NCBI GenBank assembly: GCA_035294565.1
Contig: DATGKR010000095.1
Coordinates: 1 to 15,178 of the forward strand
Length of the DNA: 15,178 nucleotides
Direction: 5' to 3'
Origin: DATGKR01 sp035294565
GTDB lineage: Bacteria > Actinomycetota > Acidimicrobiia > Acidimicrobiales > Palsa-688
Shown in pieces: positions 1-6,709 of this stretch. How positions within the stretch are numbered: position 1 is the first letter of the stretch; each line of letters begins with the position of its first letter. Both the position numbers and the translations under genes were made by a program. The notes beneath the pieces were generated by a model. That model was not told the origin of the DNA. It ran no database searches and worked only from the letters and a program-made list of their open reading frames with translations.

Positions 1-1
1 G

Positions 2-934
2 TACCGCAAGATCCTCGACCCCCTCTTCGCGCCGAGGGCGGTGGCCCGCCTGGAGCAGCCCGTCGCCGACCTCGCCAACCGTCTCATGGATGCTTTCGAA
101 GGGGAAAAAGAGATCGACTTCGCGGCCGCCTTCTCCGTTCCCCTGCCGAGCCAGGTGTTCATCACGCTCCTCGGCCTGCCACTGGAAGAGCTCTCAACGT
201 TCCTGGCGATGAAGGACGGCATCATCCGCCCCCAGAAGGTCGTCGGCGGCTTCTACAGCGACCCTGCCGTGCGCGCCCATCAGAAGCATATGGCGGAGTC
301 CATCTACGAGTACTTCGAGAAGCTCCTCGACGAGAGGGCGGCCGAGCCGCGCGACGACCTGGTCAGCGGCTTCCTCACCACCGAGATCGACGGCGAGCGC
401 CTGAGCAGGGAGGAGATCCTCGACATCTGTTTCCTGTTCCTCATCGCCGGCCTGGACACGGTCACCGCCTCGCTCGACTGCATGTTCGCCTTCCTCGCCC
501 AGAACCCCGAACACCGCCGCCGGATCGTCGAGAACCCGGCCCTGATCCCCGCCGCCGTCGAGGAGCTGCTGCGCTGGGAGACCCCAGTCATCGGCGTGCC
601 GCGGATGACCGTGCGGGACACCCACCTCGGCGGCTGCCCGGTCAAAGCCGGGCAGCTGGTCACCCTGCTGCTCGGCTCGGCGAACACCGACGAGGCCGAG
701 TTCCCCGACGGCGACGTGGTCCGTTTCGACCGCGACCCCAACCGCCATCTGGCCTTCGGCGGGGGCATCCACCGCTGCCTGGGGTCGCACCTCGCCCGGC
801 AGGAGCTGCGCGTGGCGCTTCGCGAGTGGCACAAACGGCACCCCGACTACTCGGTCAAGCCCGGGGTCGAGTTGCAGTACACGGTCGGCATCCGCTCCAT
901 CGACCACTTCCCGCTGGTCCTCGGCGCCTCTTGA
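2..934 (+). CDS. Cytochrome P450, 5' end outside window
   Basis: A heme-thiolate monooxygenase, which would insert one oxygen atom from O2 into an organic substrate using electrons from a ferredoxin. The frame is open from base 2 and reads YRKILDPLFAPRAV before the first GTG at 41. That is the usual P450 helix C region, so the true start lies before the window and the GTG at 41 is internal. Visible landmarks are the I-helix oxygen-activation motif AGLDT (446-460), the K-helix ExxR as EELLR (about 560-574), the PRMTV segment, and the heme loop FGGGIHRCLG (755-784), where the cysteine is the iron ligand. All key residues are present. No membrane anchor is seen in the visible part, as expected for soluble bacterial enzymes. 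The stop overlaps the start of the acyl-CoA ligase (TTGA), so the two are probably translationally coupled. The substrate cannot be read from the sequence. Confidence 0.96.
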   Translation, partial: YRKILDPLFAPRAVARLEQPVADLANRLMDAFEGEKEIDFAAAFSVPLPSQVFITLLGLPLEELSTFLAMKDGIIRPQKVVGGFYSDPAVRAHQKHMAESIYEYFEKLLDERAAEPRDDLVSGFLTTEIDGERLSREEILDICFLFLIAGLDTVTASLDCMFAFLAQNPEHRRRIVENPALIPAAVEELLRWETPVIGVPRMTVRDTHLGGCPVKAGQLVTLLLGSANTDEAEFPDGDVVRFDRDPNRHLAFGGGIHRCLGSHLARQELRVALREWHKRHPDYSVKPGVELQYTVGIRSIDHFPLVLGAS

Positions 935-2532
935 CCACCGTCGCCGATCTGCTCGCCGAGCGGGCCGGCGACGAGCGGCCGGCCCTCGCGTTCGAGGGGC
1001 GCACCTGGACCTGGGCGGAGGTGCACGCCGAGGCGCAGGCCCGGGCGTCGGCGATGCAAGCGCGGTCGCACTACGGGATCCTGATGGAGAACACCCCCGA
1101 GCACGTCTTCCTCCTCGCCGCCGCGGCGATCGCCGGTGCCGTGGCTGTCGGGCTCAACCCGACCCGCCGGGGCGAGGAGCTGGCCCGCGACGTCCGCCAC
1201 ACCCACTGCCAGGCGGTGCTCACCGACGAAGCGGGCCGCCAAGCGCTCGAAGGCCTCGACCTCGGCGGCGCGGCCGTTCTCACGTCGCTGCCGGCCCCCT
1301 CCTCATGGTCCCCGTGTGGGCGCCCCGCGCCGGTCGAAGACGACCTGTACCTGCTCATCTTCACCTCCGGCTCGACCGGGCACCCCAAGGCGGTCAAGGT
1401 GAGCCACGGTCGGGCGGTGCGATCGTCGACCCGTTTTCCCTTCGGCCCCGACGACGCCCTCTACTGCGCCATGCCGCTCTTCCACGGCAACGCCCTGTTC
1501 TCCAACCTCGTCCCGGCGTTCCGGGTCGGCTGCCGCGTCGTCCTCCGCCGGCGCTTCTCGGCGTCCTCCTTCCTGGACGACGTGCGGCAGAACCGCTGCA
1601 CCTTTTTCAACACAGTCGGGAGAGCCGTGGCCCACATCCTCGCCACCCCGCCGACGGACCACGACCGGGACCACTCGTTGAAGTGGGTGCTCGGCCCGGA
1701 GACCTCCGACGCCGACGCGGCTGCGTTCACAGCCCGCTTCGGCGTCCCCGTCGTCGGCGGGTACGGGTCGAGCGAGAACGCCGTTGTCCTCCAGCCCGCT
1801 CCACGTGCGGCCCACCCCGGGGCGCTGGGCGTCGCCGGGCCCCGCTCGGACGTGGCGGTCGTCGACCCCGCCACCGGGGCCGAGCTCCCCCGGGCGCGCT
1901 TCGACCCGAACGGCAGGCTGCTGAACGCAGCCGAGGCGATCGGCGAGCTGGTCGGGCGCGACGCCGCCGACCGCTTCGAGGGCTACTACAACGACCCGGG
2001 CGCCGAGGCCGACCGCAGGCGGGGGGGCTGGTACTGGACGGGGGACCTGGCCTACCGCGACGAGGACGGCGTTTTCTACTTCGCCGGCCGCAGCGGCGAC
2101 TGGCTCCGTGTCGACAGCGAGAACTTCACCGCCGCCCCGGTCGAGCGGATCCTCTCCCGGGCGCCGGGCGTCGCCGGCGTCGCCGTCTACCCGGTCCCCG
2201 ACCCGAGAAGCGGCGATCAGGTGATGGCCGCCGTCGAGATGGCCCCCGGCGAGGTGTTCGACCCCGCACGCTTCGCCGAGTTCCTCGCCGCCCAGACGGA
2301 CCTCGGGCCCAAGTGGGTGCCGAGCGTCGTCCGCGTCGTCGAGCGGCTGCCGACGACAGGCACCGACAAGCTGGACAAGAAGCCGCTGCGGGCGCAGGCC
2401 TGGCGTACCACCGACCCGCTGTGGCGGCGCGAGGCGCGCACCATGCGCTTCGTGGCGATGACCGCCGCCGACGTCGCCTCCTTGGAGGCCGAGCTGGACG
2501 CCGCCGGACGGTCGCAGCTGCTCGGCCGTTGA
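931..2532 (+). CDS. FadD-like acyl-CoA ligase (AMP-forming)
   Basis: An ANL-superfamily enzyme, expected to activate a carboxylic acid to an acyl-AMP and then an acyl-CoA. The frame is open further upstream, but homology to the family begins at LTTVADLL, so I chose the TTG at 931. It overlaps the P450 stop as TTGA and gives 533 residues, a normal length. No clear Shine-Dalgarno is seen, which fits translational coupling. Motifs: the ATP/phosphate loop IFTSGSTGHPKAVK from residue 143, YGSSE at 278-282, the TGD motif with D372, the hinge region GRSGDWLRVDSENF, and the C-terminal catalytic lysine in TGTDKLDKK (K480). The unusual hinge wording, DWLRVDSENF followed by AAPVERIL, resembles the actinobacterial FadD1/FadD17 subgroup from memory; this is an inference. 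It sits between a P450 and an epoxide hydrolase, suggesting that it acts on an oxidised lipid or sterol-like acid. Confidence 0.93.
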   Translation: MTTVADLLAERAGDERPALAFEGRTWTWAEVHAEAQARASAMQARSHYGILMENTPEHVFLLAAAAIAGAVAVGLNPTRRGEELARDVRHTHCQAVLTDEAGRQALEGLDLGGAAVLTSLPAPSSWSPCGRPAPVEDDLYLLIFTSGSTGHPKAVKVSHGRAVRSSTRFPFGPDDALYCAMPLFHGNALFSNLVPAFRVGCRVVLRRRFSASSFLDDVRQNRCTFFNTVGRAVAHILATPPTDHDRDHSLKWVLGPETSDADAAAFTARFGVPVVGGYGSSENAVVLQPAPRAAHPGALGVAGPRSDVAVVDPATGAELPRARFDPNGRLLNAAEAIGELVGRDAADRFEGYYNDPGAEADRRRGGWYWTGDLAYRDEDGVFYFAGRSGDWLRVDSENFTAAPVERILSRAPGVAGVAVYPVPDPRSGDQVMAAVEMAPGEVFDPARFAEFLAAQTDLGPKWVPSVVRVVERLPTTGTDKLDKKPLRAQAWRTTDPLWRREARTMRFVAMTAADVASLEAELDAAGRSQLLGR

Positions 2533-2545
2533 GTACTCTCCACCC

Positions 2546-3526
2546 ATGCAGCTGCCCGGCCGGTCCCGGGTCGTCTATGCGAGGGGCACCCGCATCCACC
2601 TCGTCGAGGACGGCCCCGAGAACGGCCCGCTGGTCCTGCTCGTCCACGGCTTCCCCGAGTCGTGGTACTCGTGGCGCCACCAGATCCCGGTCCTCGCCCA
2701 GGCCGGGTACCACGCTGCGGCGATCGACGTTCGTGGCTACGGCCGTTCCTCCGCCCCGCTCGAGGTGGAGGCCTACGGCATGCTCCACCACGTCAACGAC
2801 AACCTCGGCGTCGTCGAAGCCCTCGGCCACGACACGGCGGTGGTCGTCGGCCACGACTGGGGATCGCCGATAGCCGCCAACAGCGCCCTGCTGCGCCCCG
2901 ACGTGTTCACCGCCGTCGCCATGCTCAGCGTGCCCTACAGCCCCGTGTCCTCGCGCCGGCCCACCAGCGCGCTGGCGGAGCTGGGAGCGGCCGCGGGCGA
3001 GGAGTTCTACATCATCTACTTCCAGGAGCCCGGCCGGGCCGAGGCCGAGGCGGAGACCGACGTGCGGGGCTGGCTCCTCGGGTTTCTCATCGGAGCGTCC
3101 GGGGACGCGCCCAGGCCCCCCGACGGCGGCACCATCGCCACCGTCCCCCCGGGCGGGAGGCTCCGGGACCGTTTCACCCTGCCCGAACGGCTCCCAGGCT
3201 GGCTGAGCGACGAGGACGTCGACTTCTACGCCGCGGAGTTCGAACGGACCGGCTTTCGCGGCGCGCTCAACCGCTACCGCAACATCGACCGCGACTGGCG
3301 CGACCTCCAAGCGTGGAAGGGGCGGCCGATCGAGGTGCCGTCGTTGTTCATAGGCGGCGAACGCGACGGCCCCACCGTGTGGGGGGCCAACGCCATCTCA
3401 CGGTTCGGTTCGACCCTGCCCGGCCTGCGCGGCAGCCACGTCCTCCCCGGCTGTGGCCACTGGGTCCAGCAGGAGCGCCCCGGAGAGGTCAACCGGCTTC
3501 TCCTCGACTGGCTGCAGTCCCTGTGA
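2546..3526 (+). CDS. Epoxide hydrolase, alpha/beta-hydrolase fold
   Basis: Predicted to open an epoxide to a vicinal diol in the cytoplasm through a covalent enzyme ester. The 326 residues match the usual length of soluble bacterial epoxide hydrolases. The oxyanion-hole motif HGFPESWYSWRHQ lies near residues 34-46. The nucleophile elbow GHDWGS gives D104 as nucleophile, and Asp rather than Ser there separates epoxide hydrolases and dehalogenases from esterases. D274 in GGERDG is the probable acid and H305 in GCGHW the base. The cap has FERTGFRGALNRYRNIDRDW, including a tyrosine in the place of the epoxide-activating lid tyrosine. The ATG at 2546 lies 13 bases after the ligase stop with no strong Shine-Dalgarno, so it is likely co-transcribed with the P450 and ligase. 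The last 129 bases overlap the convergent exporter gene. A haloalkane dehalogenase is less likely because of the lid tyrosines. Confidence 0.92.
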   Translation: MQLPGRSRVVYARGTRIHLVEDGPENGPLVLLVHGFPESWYSWRHQIPVLAQAGYHAAAIDVRGYGRSSAPLEVEAYGMLHHVNDNLGVVEALGHDTAVVVGHDWGSPIAANSALLRPDVFTAVAMLSVPYSPVSSRRPTSALAELGAAAGEEFYIIYFQEPGRAEAEAETDVRGWLLGFLIGASGDAPRPPDGGTIATVPPGGRLRDRFTLPERLPGWLSDEDVDFYAAEFERTGFRGALNRYRNIDRDWRDLQAWKGRPIEVPSLFIGGERDGPTVWGANAISRFGSTLPGLRGSHVLPGCGHWVQQERPGEVNRLLLDWLQSL

Positions 3527-5062
3527 CACCACCGGCCCGCCTCTCGGGGTCCTGATCACCACGATCGAGATGAGCAGGGCTACGCCCATCAGAGCCGCCG
3601 CCACTGCGAACGCCGTCACGTCCCCATGTACCTGGGCGGCGTTGAGCAGCGCAGCGGTGGGGTGGGCGCCCCGCCGGAGGGCCGACGTCGCGTAGGTGCG
3701 CGCCGAGGCGACCGCGACCGTGCCGAGGACCGCCAGGCCCAGCGCCCCGCCTATCTGCTGGCCGGTGTTGACCAGCGCCGACGCGATCCCAGCCTCTTCT
3801 GGGGCGACCCCGGCAACCGCCGTGACGGTCAGAGGCACGAAGGACAGGCCCATCCCCAGCGCCATGAGCAGCAGCGGGGCGAGGATCAACCAGTAGCCGG
3901 TGGACGGGGTCAGCCGCGTCAGCCACACCATGCCGGCGAGGGCCAGCACCGGTCCCACCAGAAGAGGGATCCGGATGCCCACGCGGACCAAGAGCCGCGA
4001 GGTGAGGATGGCGGCGACCATGATGCCGAAGGACATGGGCAGGAAGCCCACGCCCGTGCGGACGGCGCTGAAGTGGTGGATGTTCTGCAGGTACAGCGTC
4101 AGGAAGAAGAACAGCGAGAACACCGCCATTCCCAGGAAGAGCATCATCGAGTAGACCCCGGAGCGGTTCCGCGAGGAGAAGATCGAAAGCGGCAGGAGCG
4201 GGGCGGCGGAGCGGACCTCGACGAGCACGAACGCCGTCAGCAGCAGCGCTGCCACGACCAGGGGTACCACGGTGCCGGTCGAAGACCACGGGTGGTCAGC
4301 GGCGTGGGTCAACCCGTAGACGAGGCTGAGCATGCCCGCAGTCGCCGTGAGCGCCCCCGGCGTGTCCAGGCGGCCGGGTTTCGGCTCCGCTTCCACCAGC
4401 ACCCGTGGGGCGAGGAACAGGGCGAGGGCGCCGATCGGCACGTTGACGAAGAAGATCCACCGCCACGACACGTAGCTGGTGAGGATCCCGCCGAGGAGCA
4501 GGCCGATGGCACCCCCCGCCCCGGACATGGCCGAGTAGACGCCCATCGCCCGGTTGCGTTCACGGCCCTCGGCGAAGTTGATGGCGACGAGCGACAACGC
4601 AGTCGGTGAGGCGATTGCCCCTCCGACGCCCTGCAGGCCGCGGGTCAGGATCAGCCAGATCTGGTCCTGGGCGAACCCGCCCAGCAGCGAAGCCCCGGCG
4701 AAAACGGCGATGCCCACCATGAACATCCGGCGTTTTCCGTACAGGTCGCCGGTGCGCCCGCCGAAGAGCAGCAGGCCTCCGAAGGTGAGGGCGTAGGCGG
4801 TGATCAGCCATTCGAGGTTGGCGGTGGAGAAGCCCAGCGACTTGCGGATGGTCGGCAGGGCGACGTTCACGACGGTCGCGTCCAGGATCACCATCAGCTG
4901 CGCGCAGGAGATGACCACCAGGGCGAGCCCGGGGCGGTGGCGGACGTGGGAGCCGGGGTGTGGCCGTGCTGCGGCGTCGGTGGCTGCGGGGCCGGTGGCT
5001 GCGGGGCCGGTGGCTGCGGGGCCGGTGGCTGCGGGACCGGTGGCTGCGGCGTCGGTGGTCAT
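3398..5062 (-). CDS. DHA2-family MFS drug/metabolite exporter (EmrB/QacA type)
   Basis: A proton-driven efflux permease of the inner membrane, 554 residues with about 14 predicted helices, typical of the 14-TMS DHA2 group. Visible motifs: ILDATVVNVALPTI in TM1 (D61), motif A as GGRTGDLYGKRR (101-112), motif B around RGLQGVGGAIASP (141-153), and the antiporter motif C around GAGGAIGLLLGG (181-192). The ATG at 5062 has an upstream AAGAAGGGA Shine-Dalgarno inside the end of the TetR gene and overlaps its stop as ATGA, so the two are coupled and the TetR very likely controls this exporter. Oddities: residues 6-25 are four perfect AATGP pentapeptides before the first helix, and a hydrophilic tail of about 50 residues follows TM14. 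The tail is largely encoded antisense to the 3' end of the epoxide hydrolase gene. The exported substrate is unknown. Confidence 0.94.
   Translation of the reverse strand: MTTDAAATGPAATGPAATGPAATGPAATDAAARPHPGSHVRHRPGLALVVISCAQLMVILDATVVNVALPTIRKSLGFSTANLEWLITAYALTFGGLLLFGGRTGDLYGKRRMFMVGIAVFAGASLLGGFAQDQIWLILTRGLQGVGGAIASPTALSLVAINFAEGRERNRAMGVYSAMSGAGGAIGLLLGGILTSYVSWRWIFFVNVPIGALALFLAPRVLVEAEPKPGRLDTPGALTATAGMLSLVYGLTHAADHPWSSTGTVVPLVVAALLLTAFVLVEVRSAAPLLPLSIFSSRNRSGVYSMMLFLGMAVFSLFFFLTLYLQNIHHFSAVRTGVGFLPMSFGIMVAAILTSRLLVRVGIRIPLLVGPVLALAGMVWLTRLTPSTGYWLILAPLLLMALGMGLSFVPLTVTAVAGVAPEEAGIASALVNTGQQIGGALGLAVLGTVAVASARTYATSALRRGAHPTAALLNAAQVHGDVTAFAVAAALMGVALLISIVVIRTPRGGPVVSQGLQPVEEKPVDLSGALLLDPVATAGEDVAAAQAGQGRTEP
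4979..5053 (-). repeat. 15-bp tandem repeat coding AATGP pentapeptides
   Basis: Five consecutive 15-base units on the plus strand begin at 4979, 4994, 5009, 5024 and 5039. Three are identical (GGTGGCTGCGGGGCC), the fourth has one change and the fifth has two. Read on the minus strand they give four perfect Ala-Ala-Thr-Gly-Pro units and one AATDA in the cytoplasmic N-terminus of the MFS exporter. The unit is a multiple of three, so copy-number change would keep the frame. Confidence 0.9.
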
Positions 5063-5841
5063 GTGCGTCCCTTCTTCGTCGGTCCGGGCAGGGCGGCGGG
5101 AGGCGAATACCCGAGCGCAGGGAGGATCACCTCGTCGAGGAGCGACTCGAAGAACTGCCGGTCAGGTGCGGCACCGGTCTTCATCAGGCGGAACATGCAC
5201 ACGCCGGGTACGACGGAGAGGATCGTGTCGAGATCCCGGGGGGCGGGGATCTCCCCGCGGGCGACGGCCCGTTCGACGATCGTCGTGGCGACCGCCGGCG
5301 GGGTGGCCACCCCCTTCAGTGCCTCACGCAGGTCGGGGTCGCCGAGGATGGCGGACAGCATCCCTGCCATAACCTGGCTGCGGGGCACGGGCTCCCCGCC
5401 CAGCCAGATCCGCTCGGCGAGGGCCAGCAGGTCCGACCGCAGGTCACCCGTGTCGGGCGGTTCACCGTCGGCGAAGGCGCCGCACGCGAAGGCGTCGGCG
5501 ACGAGCTCGGCCTTGCTGTTCCAGCGGCGGTAGACCGTCGCCTTGCTCGCCTTGACCCTCGCGGCCACGGCCTCGATCGTGAGCCGGTCGTAGCCGATCT
5601 CGGCGACCAGCTCGAGGGCGGCCTGTCTCAGGGCTTCGTCCCGGCTGGCGTCGAGAGGCCGGCCCCCGCCGATGTGCTCGGGCACGTCCCTGGGCGCACG
5701 TTCCGTCGCGCCGCTCTCTCGGCGTCCCCCCGCGCCGGCCGCGTCGCGGGTCCCGGGGTCGGCCGCGCCGCGTCTCCCGGGGTCGGCCGCGTCGCGGGCG
5801 GCGGGTTTGGTCGCGCCGAGATCGGCGGGCTCGCCCAACAT
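5059..5841 (-). CDS. TetR-family repressor of the adjacent MFS exporter
   Basis: A one-component transcription regulator of 260 residues. The N-terminal DNA-binding domain runs from about residue 64, with the helix-turn-helix in LTIEAVAARVKASKATVYRRW (about 87-107). The rest is a helical ligand and dimer domain. It is longer than the usual ~200 residues because about 60 low-complexity residues precede the DNA-binding domain, including an AADPGxRx octapeptide repeat. The ATG at 5841 is favoured because it lies 3 bases from a perfect palindrome overlapping the promoter. A shorter GTG start at 5685 would remove the repeat but has a poor Shine-Dalgarno. The stop overlaps the exporter start as ATGA. 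The likely arrangement is autorepression of the regulator-exporter operon, relieved by an unknown ligand that the pump removes. The family call is secure; the ligand is not visible. Confidence 0.93.
   Translation of the reverse strand: MLGEPADLGATKPAARDAADPGRRGAADPGTRDAAGAGGRRESGATERAPRDVPEHIGGGRPLDASRDEALRQAALELVAEIGYDRLTIEAVAARVKASKATVYRRWNSKAELVADAFACGAFADGEPPDTGDLRSDLLALAERIWLGGEPVPRSQVMAGMLSAILGDPDLREALKGVATPPAVATTIVERAVARGEIPAPRDLDTILSVVPGVCMFRLMKTGAAPDRQFFESLLDEVILPALGYSPPAALPGPTKKGRT
5738..5800 (-). repeat. 24-bp imperfect tandem repeat in TetR N-terminus
   Basis: Two 24-base units (5738-5761 and 5762-5785) differ at a few bases, and a third partial copy starts at 5786. On the minus strand they encode the AADPGRRG / AADPGTRD octapeptides of the TetR gene's N-terminal extension. 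The unit length keeps the reading frame. Confidence 0.75.
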
Positions 5842-5843
5842 AG

Positions 5844-5879
5844 GAAACGATACTGTATCGTTTCTTAAGGGTTTGTCAA
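5844..5879 (-). promoter_or_regulatory. Promoter with overlapping 21-bp palindromic TetR operator
   Basis: Bases 5844-5853 (GAAACGATAC) and 5855-5864 are exact inverted copies around a single central base, giving a perfect 21-bp palindrome 3 bases upstream of the TetR ATG. On the minus strand a consensus -35 TTGACA (5879-5874) is followed 16 bases later by TACAGT (5857-5852), a 4/6 match to the -10, which lies inside the palindrome. A transcript would start about 7 bases after the -10, within a few bases of the ATG, so the mRNA would be leaderless or nearly so. The position suits direct blocking of RNA polymerase by the TetR product. The repeat is plain sequence fact; the promoter and its use are inference. 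Confidence 0.85.
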
Positions 5880-5889
5880 GTGTGCGTGA

Positions 5890-5912
5890 CGGCCCCCACC
5901 GGAGGGGGGCCG
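5890..5912 (-). terminator. GC hairpin downstream of the duplicated-unit gene
   Basis: An 8-bp perfect stem (CGGCCCCC at 5890-5897 paired with 5905-5912) with a 7-base loop lies 10 bases past the stop of the minus-strand gene at 5923-6573. There is no T tract after it on the minus strand, so it would be a hairpin-only terminator of the kind proposed for actinobacteria, and it would separate that gene from the TetR promoter just beyond. Confidence 0.5.
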
Positions 5913-5922
5913 GGTTCGGCGG

Positions 5923-6573
5923 TCAGGCGATCCTGCGAAGCACCCTCTGCCAGGTTGCCCCCGGCGTCGCGGCGAACGCCGTGGCACCCTTCTTGTCGAC
6001 AAGCTCCAAGAACGACGGATCGGCGTAGAGCTTCTCCTCGCCTCGCTGCATGTCGTTGACGGTGGGGCAGGCCGTCAGCCAGGCGACTCCGCCGAAGTTG
6101 CCGGTGGCGTCCACCTCGAACTCGGTGACCAGCCCGGTGATCTCGGTTGTCTTCTTGGCGATCGCAACGCCTACCGACATGGCGTTGGCAAGCTGGCCAC
6201 CTGCGATGGTCGAGTAGACGGCGGTGACGTACTCCGGAAGCCGCCCGTCGCTTCCGAGGGCTTCCGTCGGGTACACGACGGAGCGCAGCTTGTCCGTGAG
6301 CGTCCCCGGCAGGATGTACTGCTGGGCACTTTCTGCCAGCCCGTTGTAGTGCGTGTCGGCCATCAGCTTGTCCATCGACCCCTCGATGGTGGTGAGGTCA
6401 GCGGCAGTGGTGGTCCAAGCCAGCGTGCCGGGCGCCGAGGAGAACGCCTCGGTGTACAGGTTGAGCGGCTGTCCGGTGACCGACCTCACGTGGTCGGTTA
6501 TCTCTACTGCGAGAGCCATGGCGGCCTGCAGGTGGGACCCTGACAGACGCACCATGCGACTGAAACGGTACAT
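5923..6573 (-). CDS. Unknown protein with two copies of a ~95-residue unit
   Basis: I do not recognise this 216-residue protein by name. It has no signal peptide and no membrane segment. The two halves are clearly related. Residues about 4-100 and 118-215 align along their length: GTLAWTTTAADLTTIEGSMDKL in the first half matches GGVAWLTACPTVNDMQRGEEKL in the second, followed by (M/Y)AD, a short helix, and then PGTLTDKLRSVV matching PGATWQRVLRRIA. The pattern of strand, long helix, strands around Ala-Trp, helix fits a tandem ferredoxin-like (dimeric alpha/beta-barrel, NIPSNAP/EthD-like) fold, which is my inference. The ATG at 6573 has a GAGGGGGG Shine-Dalgarno 10 bases upstream. The gene is divergent from the luciferase-like oxidoreductase across 91 to 136 bases, depending on that gene's start, and could be functionally linked to it. 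A monooxygenase-like or small-ligand-binding role is possible but unproven. Confidence 0.85.
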   Translation of the reverse strand: MYRFSRMVRLSGSHLQAAMALAVEITDHVRSVTGQPLNLYTEAFSSAPGTLAWTTTAADLTTIEGSMDKLMADTHYNGLAESAQQYILPGTLTDKLRSVVYPTEALGSDGRLPEYVTAVYSTIAGGQLANAMSVGVAIAKKTTEITGLVTEFEVDATGNFGGVAWLTACPTVNDMQRGEEKLYADPSFLELVDKKGATAFAATPGATWQRVLRRIA

Positions 6574-6596
6574 ATGTTGTCAACCCCCCTCTGATG

Positions 6597-6615
6597 GAGC
6601 CGCTTGGTGCGGCTC
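6597..6615. promoter_or_regulatory. Perfect inverted repeat between divergent genes
   Basis: GAGCCGC (6597-6603) and GCGGCTC (6609-6615) form a perfect 7-bp inverted repeat around TTGGT. It lies 23 bases upstream of the ATG of the minus-strand gene at 5923-6573, within the interval separating it from the divergent oxidoreductase gene. It may be an operator shared by the two genes or a hairpin in the 5' leader of the minus-strand mRNA. A TTGACA at 6652-6647 on the minus strand would place it downstream of a promoter, but no good -10 is seen. Confidence 0.4.
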
Positions 6616-6709
6616 GCGGGCCAAGCCTTGACCCGGTCGCCGTGTTTGTCAATGCCCGTACGCTGTGTCTCATGTCACCATTGCGTCGGCCGGTGGCGTT
6701 CCGCCGGCC

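Noticed and set aside
1303..2547. Long open frames antisense to or overlapping the acyl-CoA ligase and epoxide hydrolase genes (also at 1305-2873 and 2126-3310)
   Set aside because: Their translations are Arg/Gly/Pro-rich without motifs, and they lie over genes with complete catalytic motifs. They are by-products of high GC.
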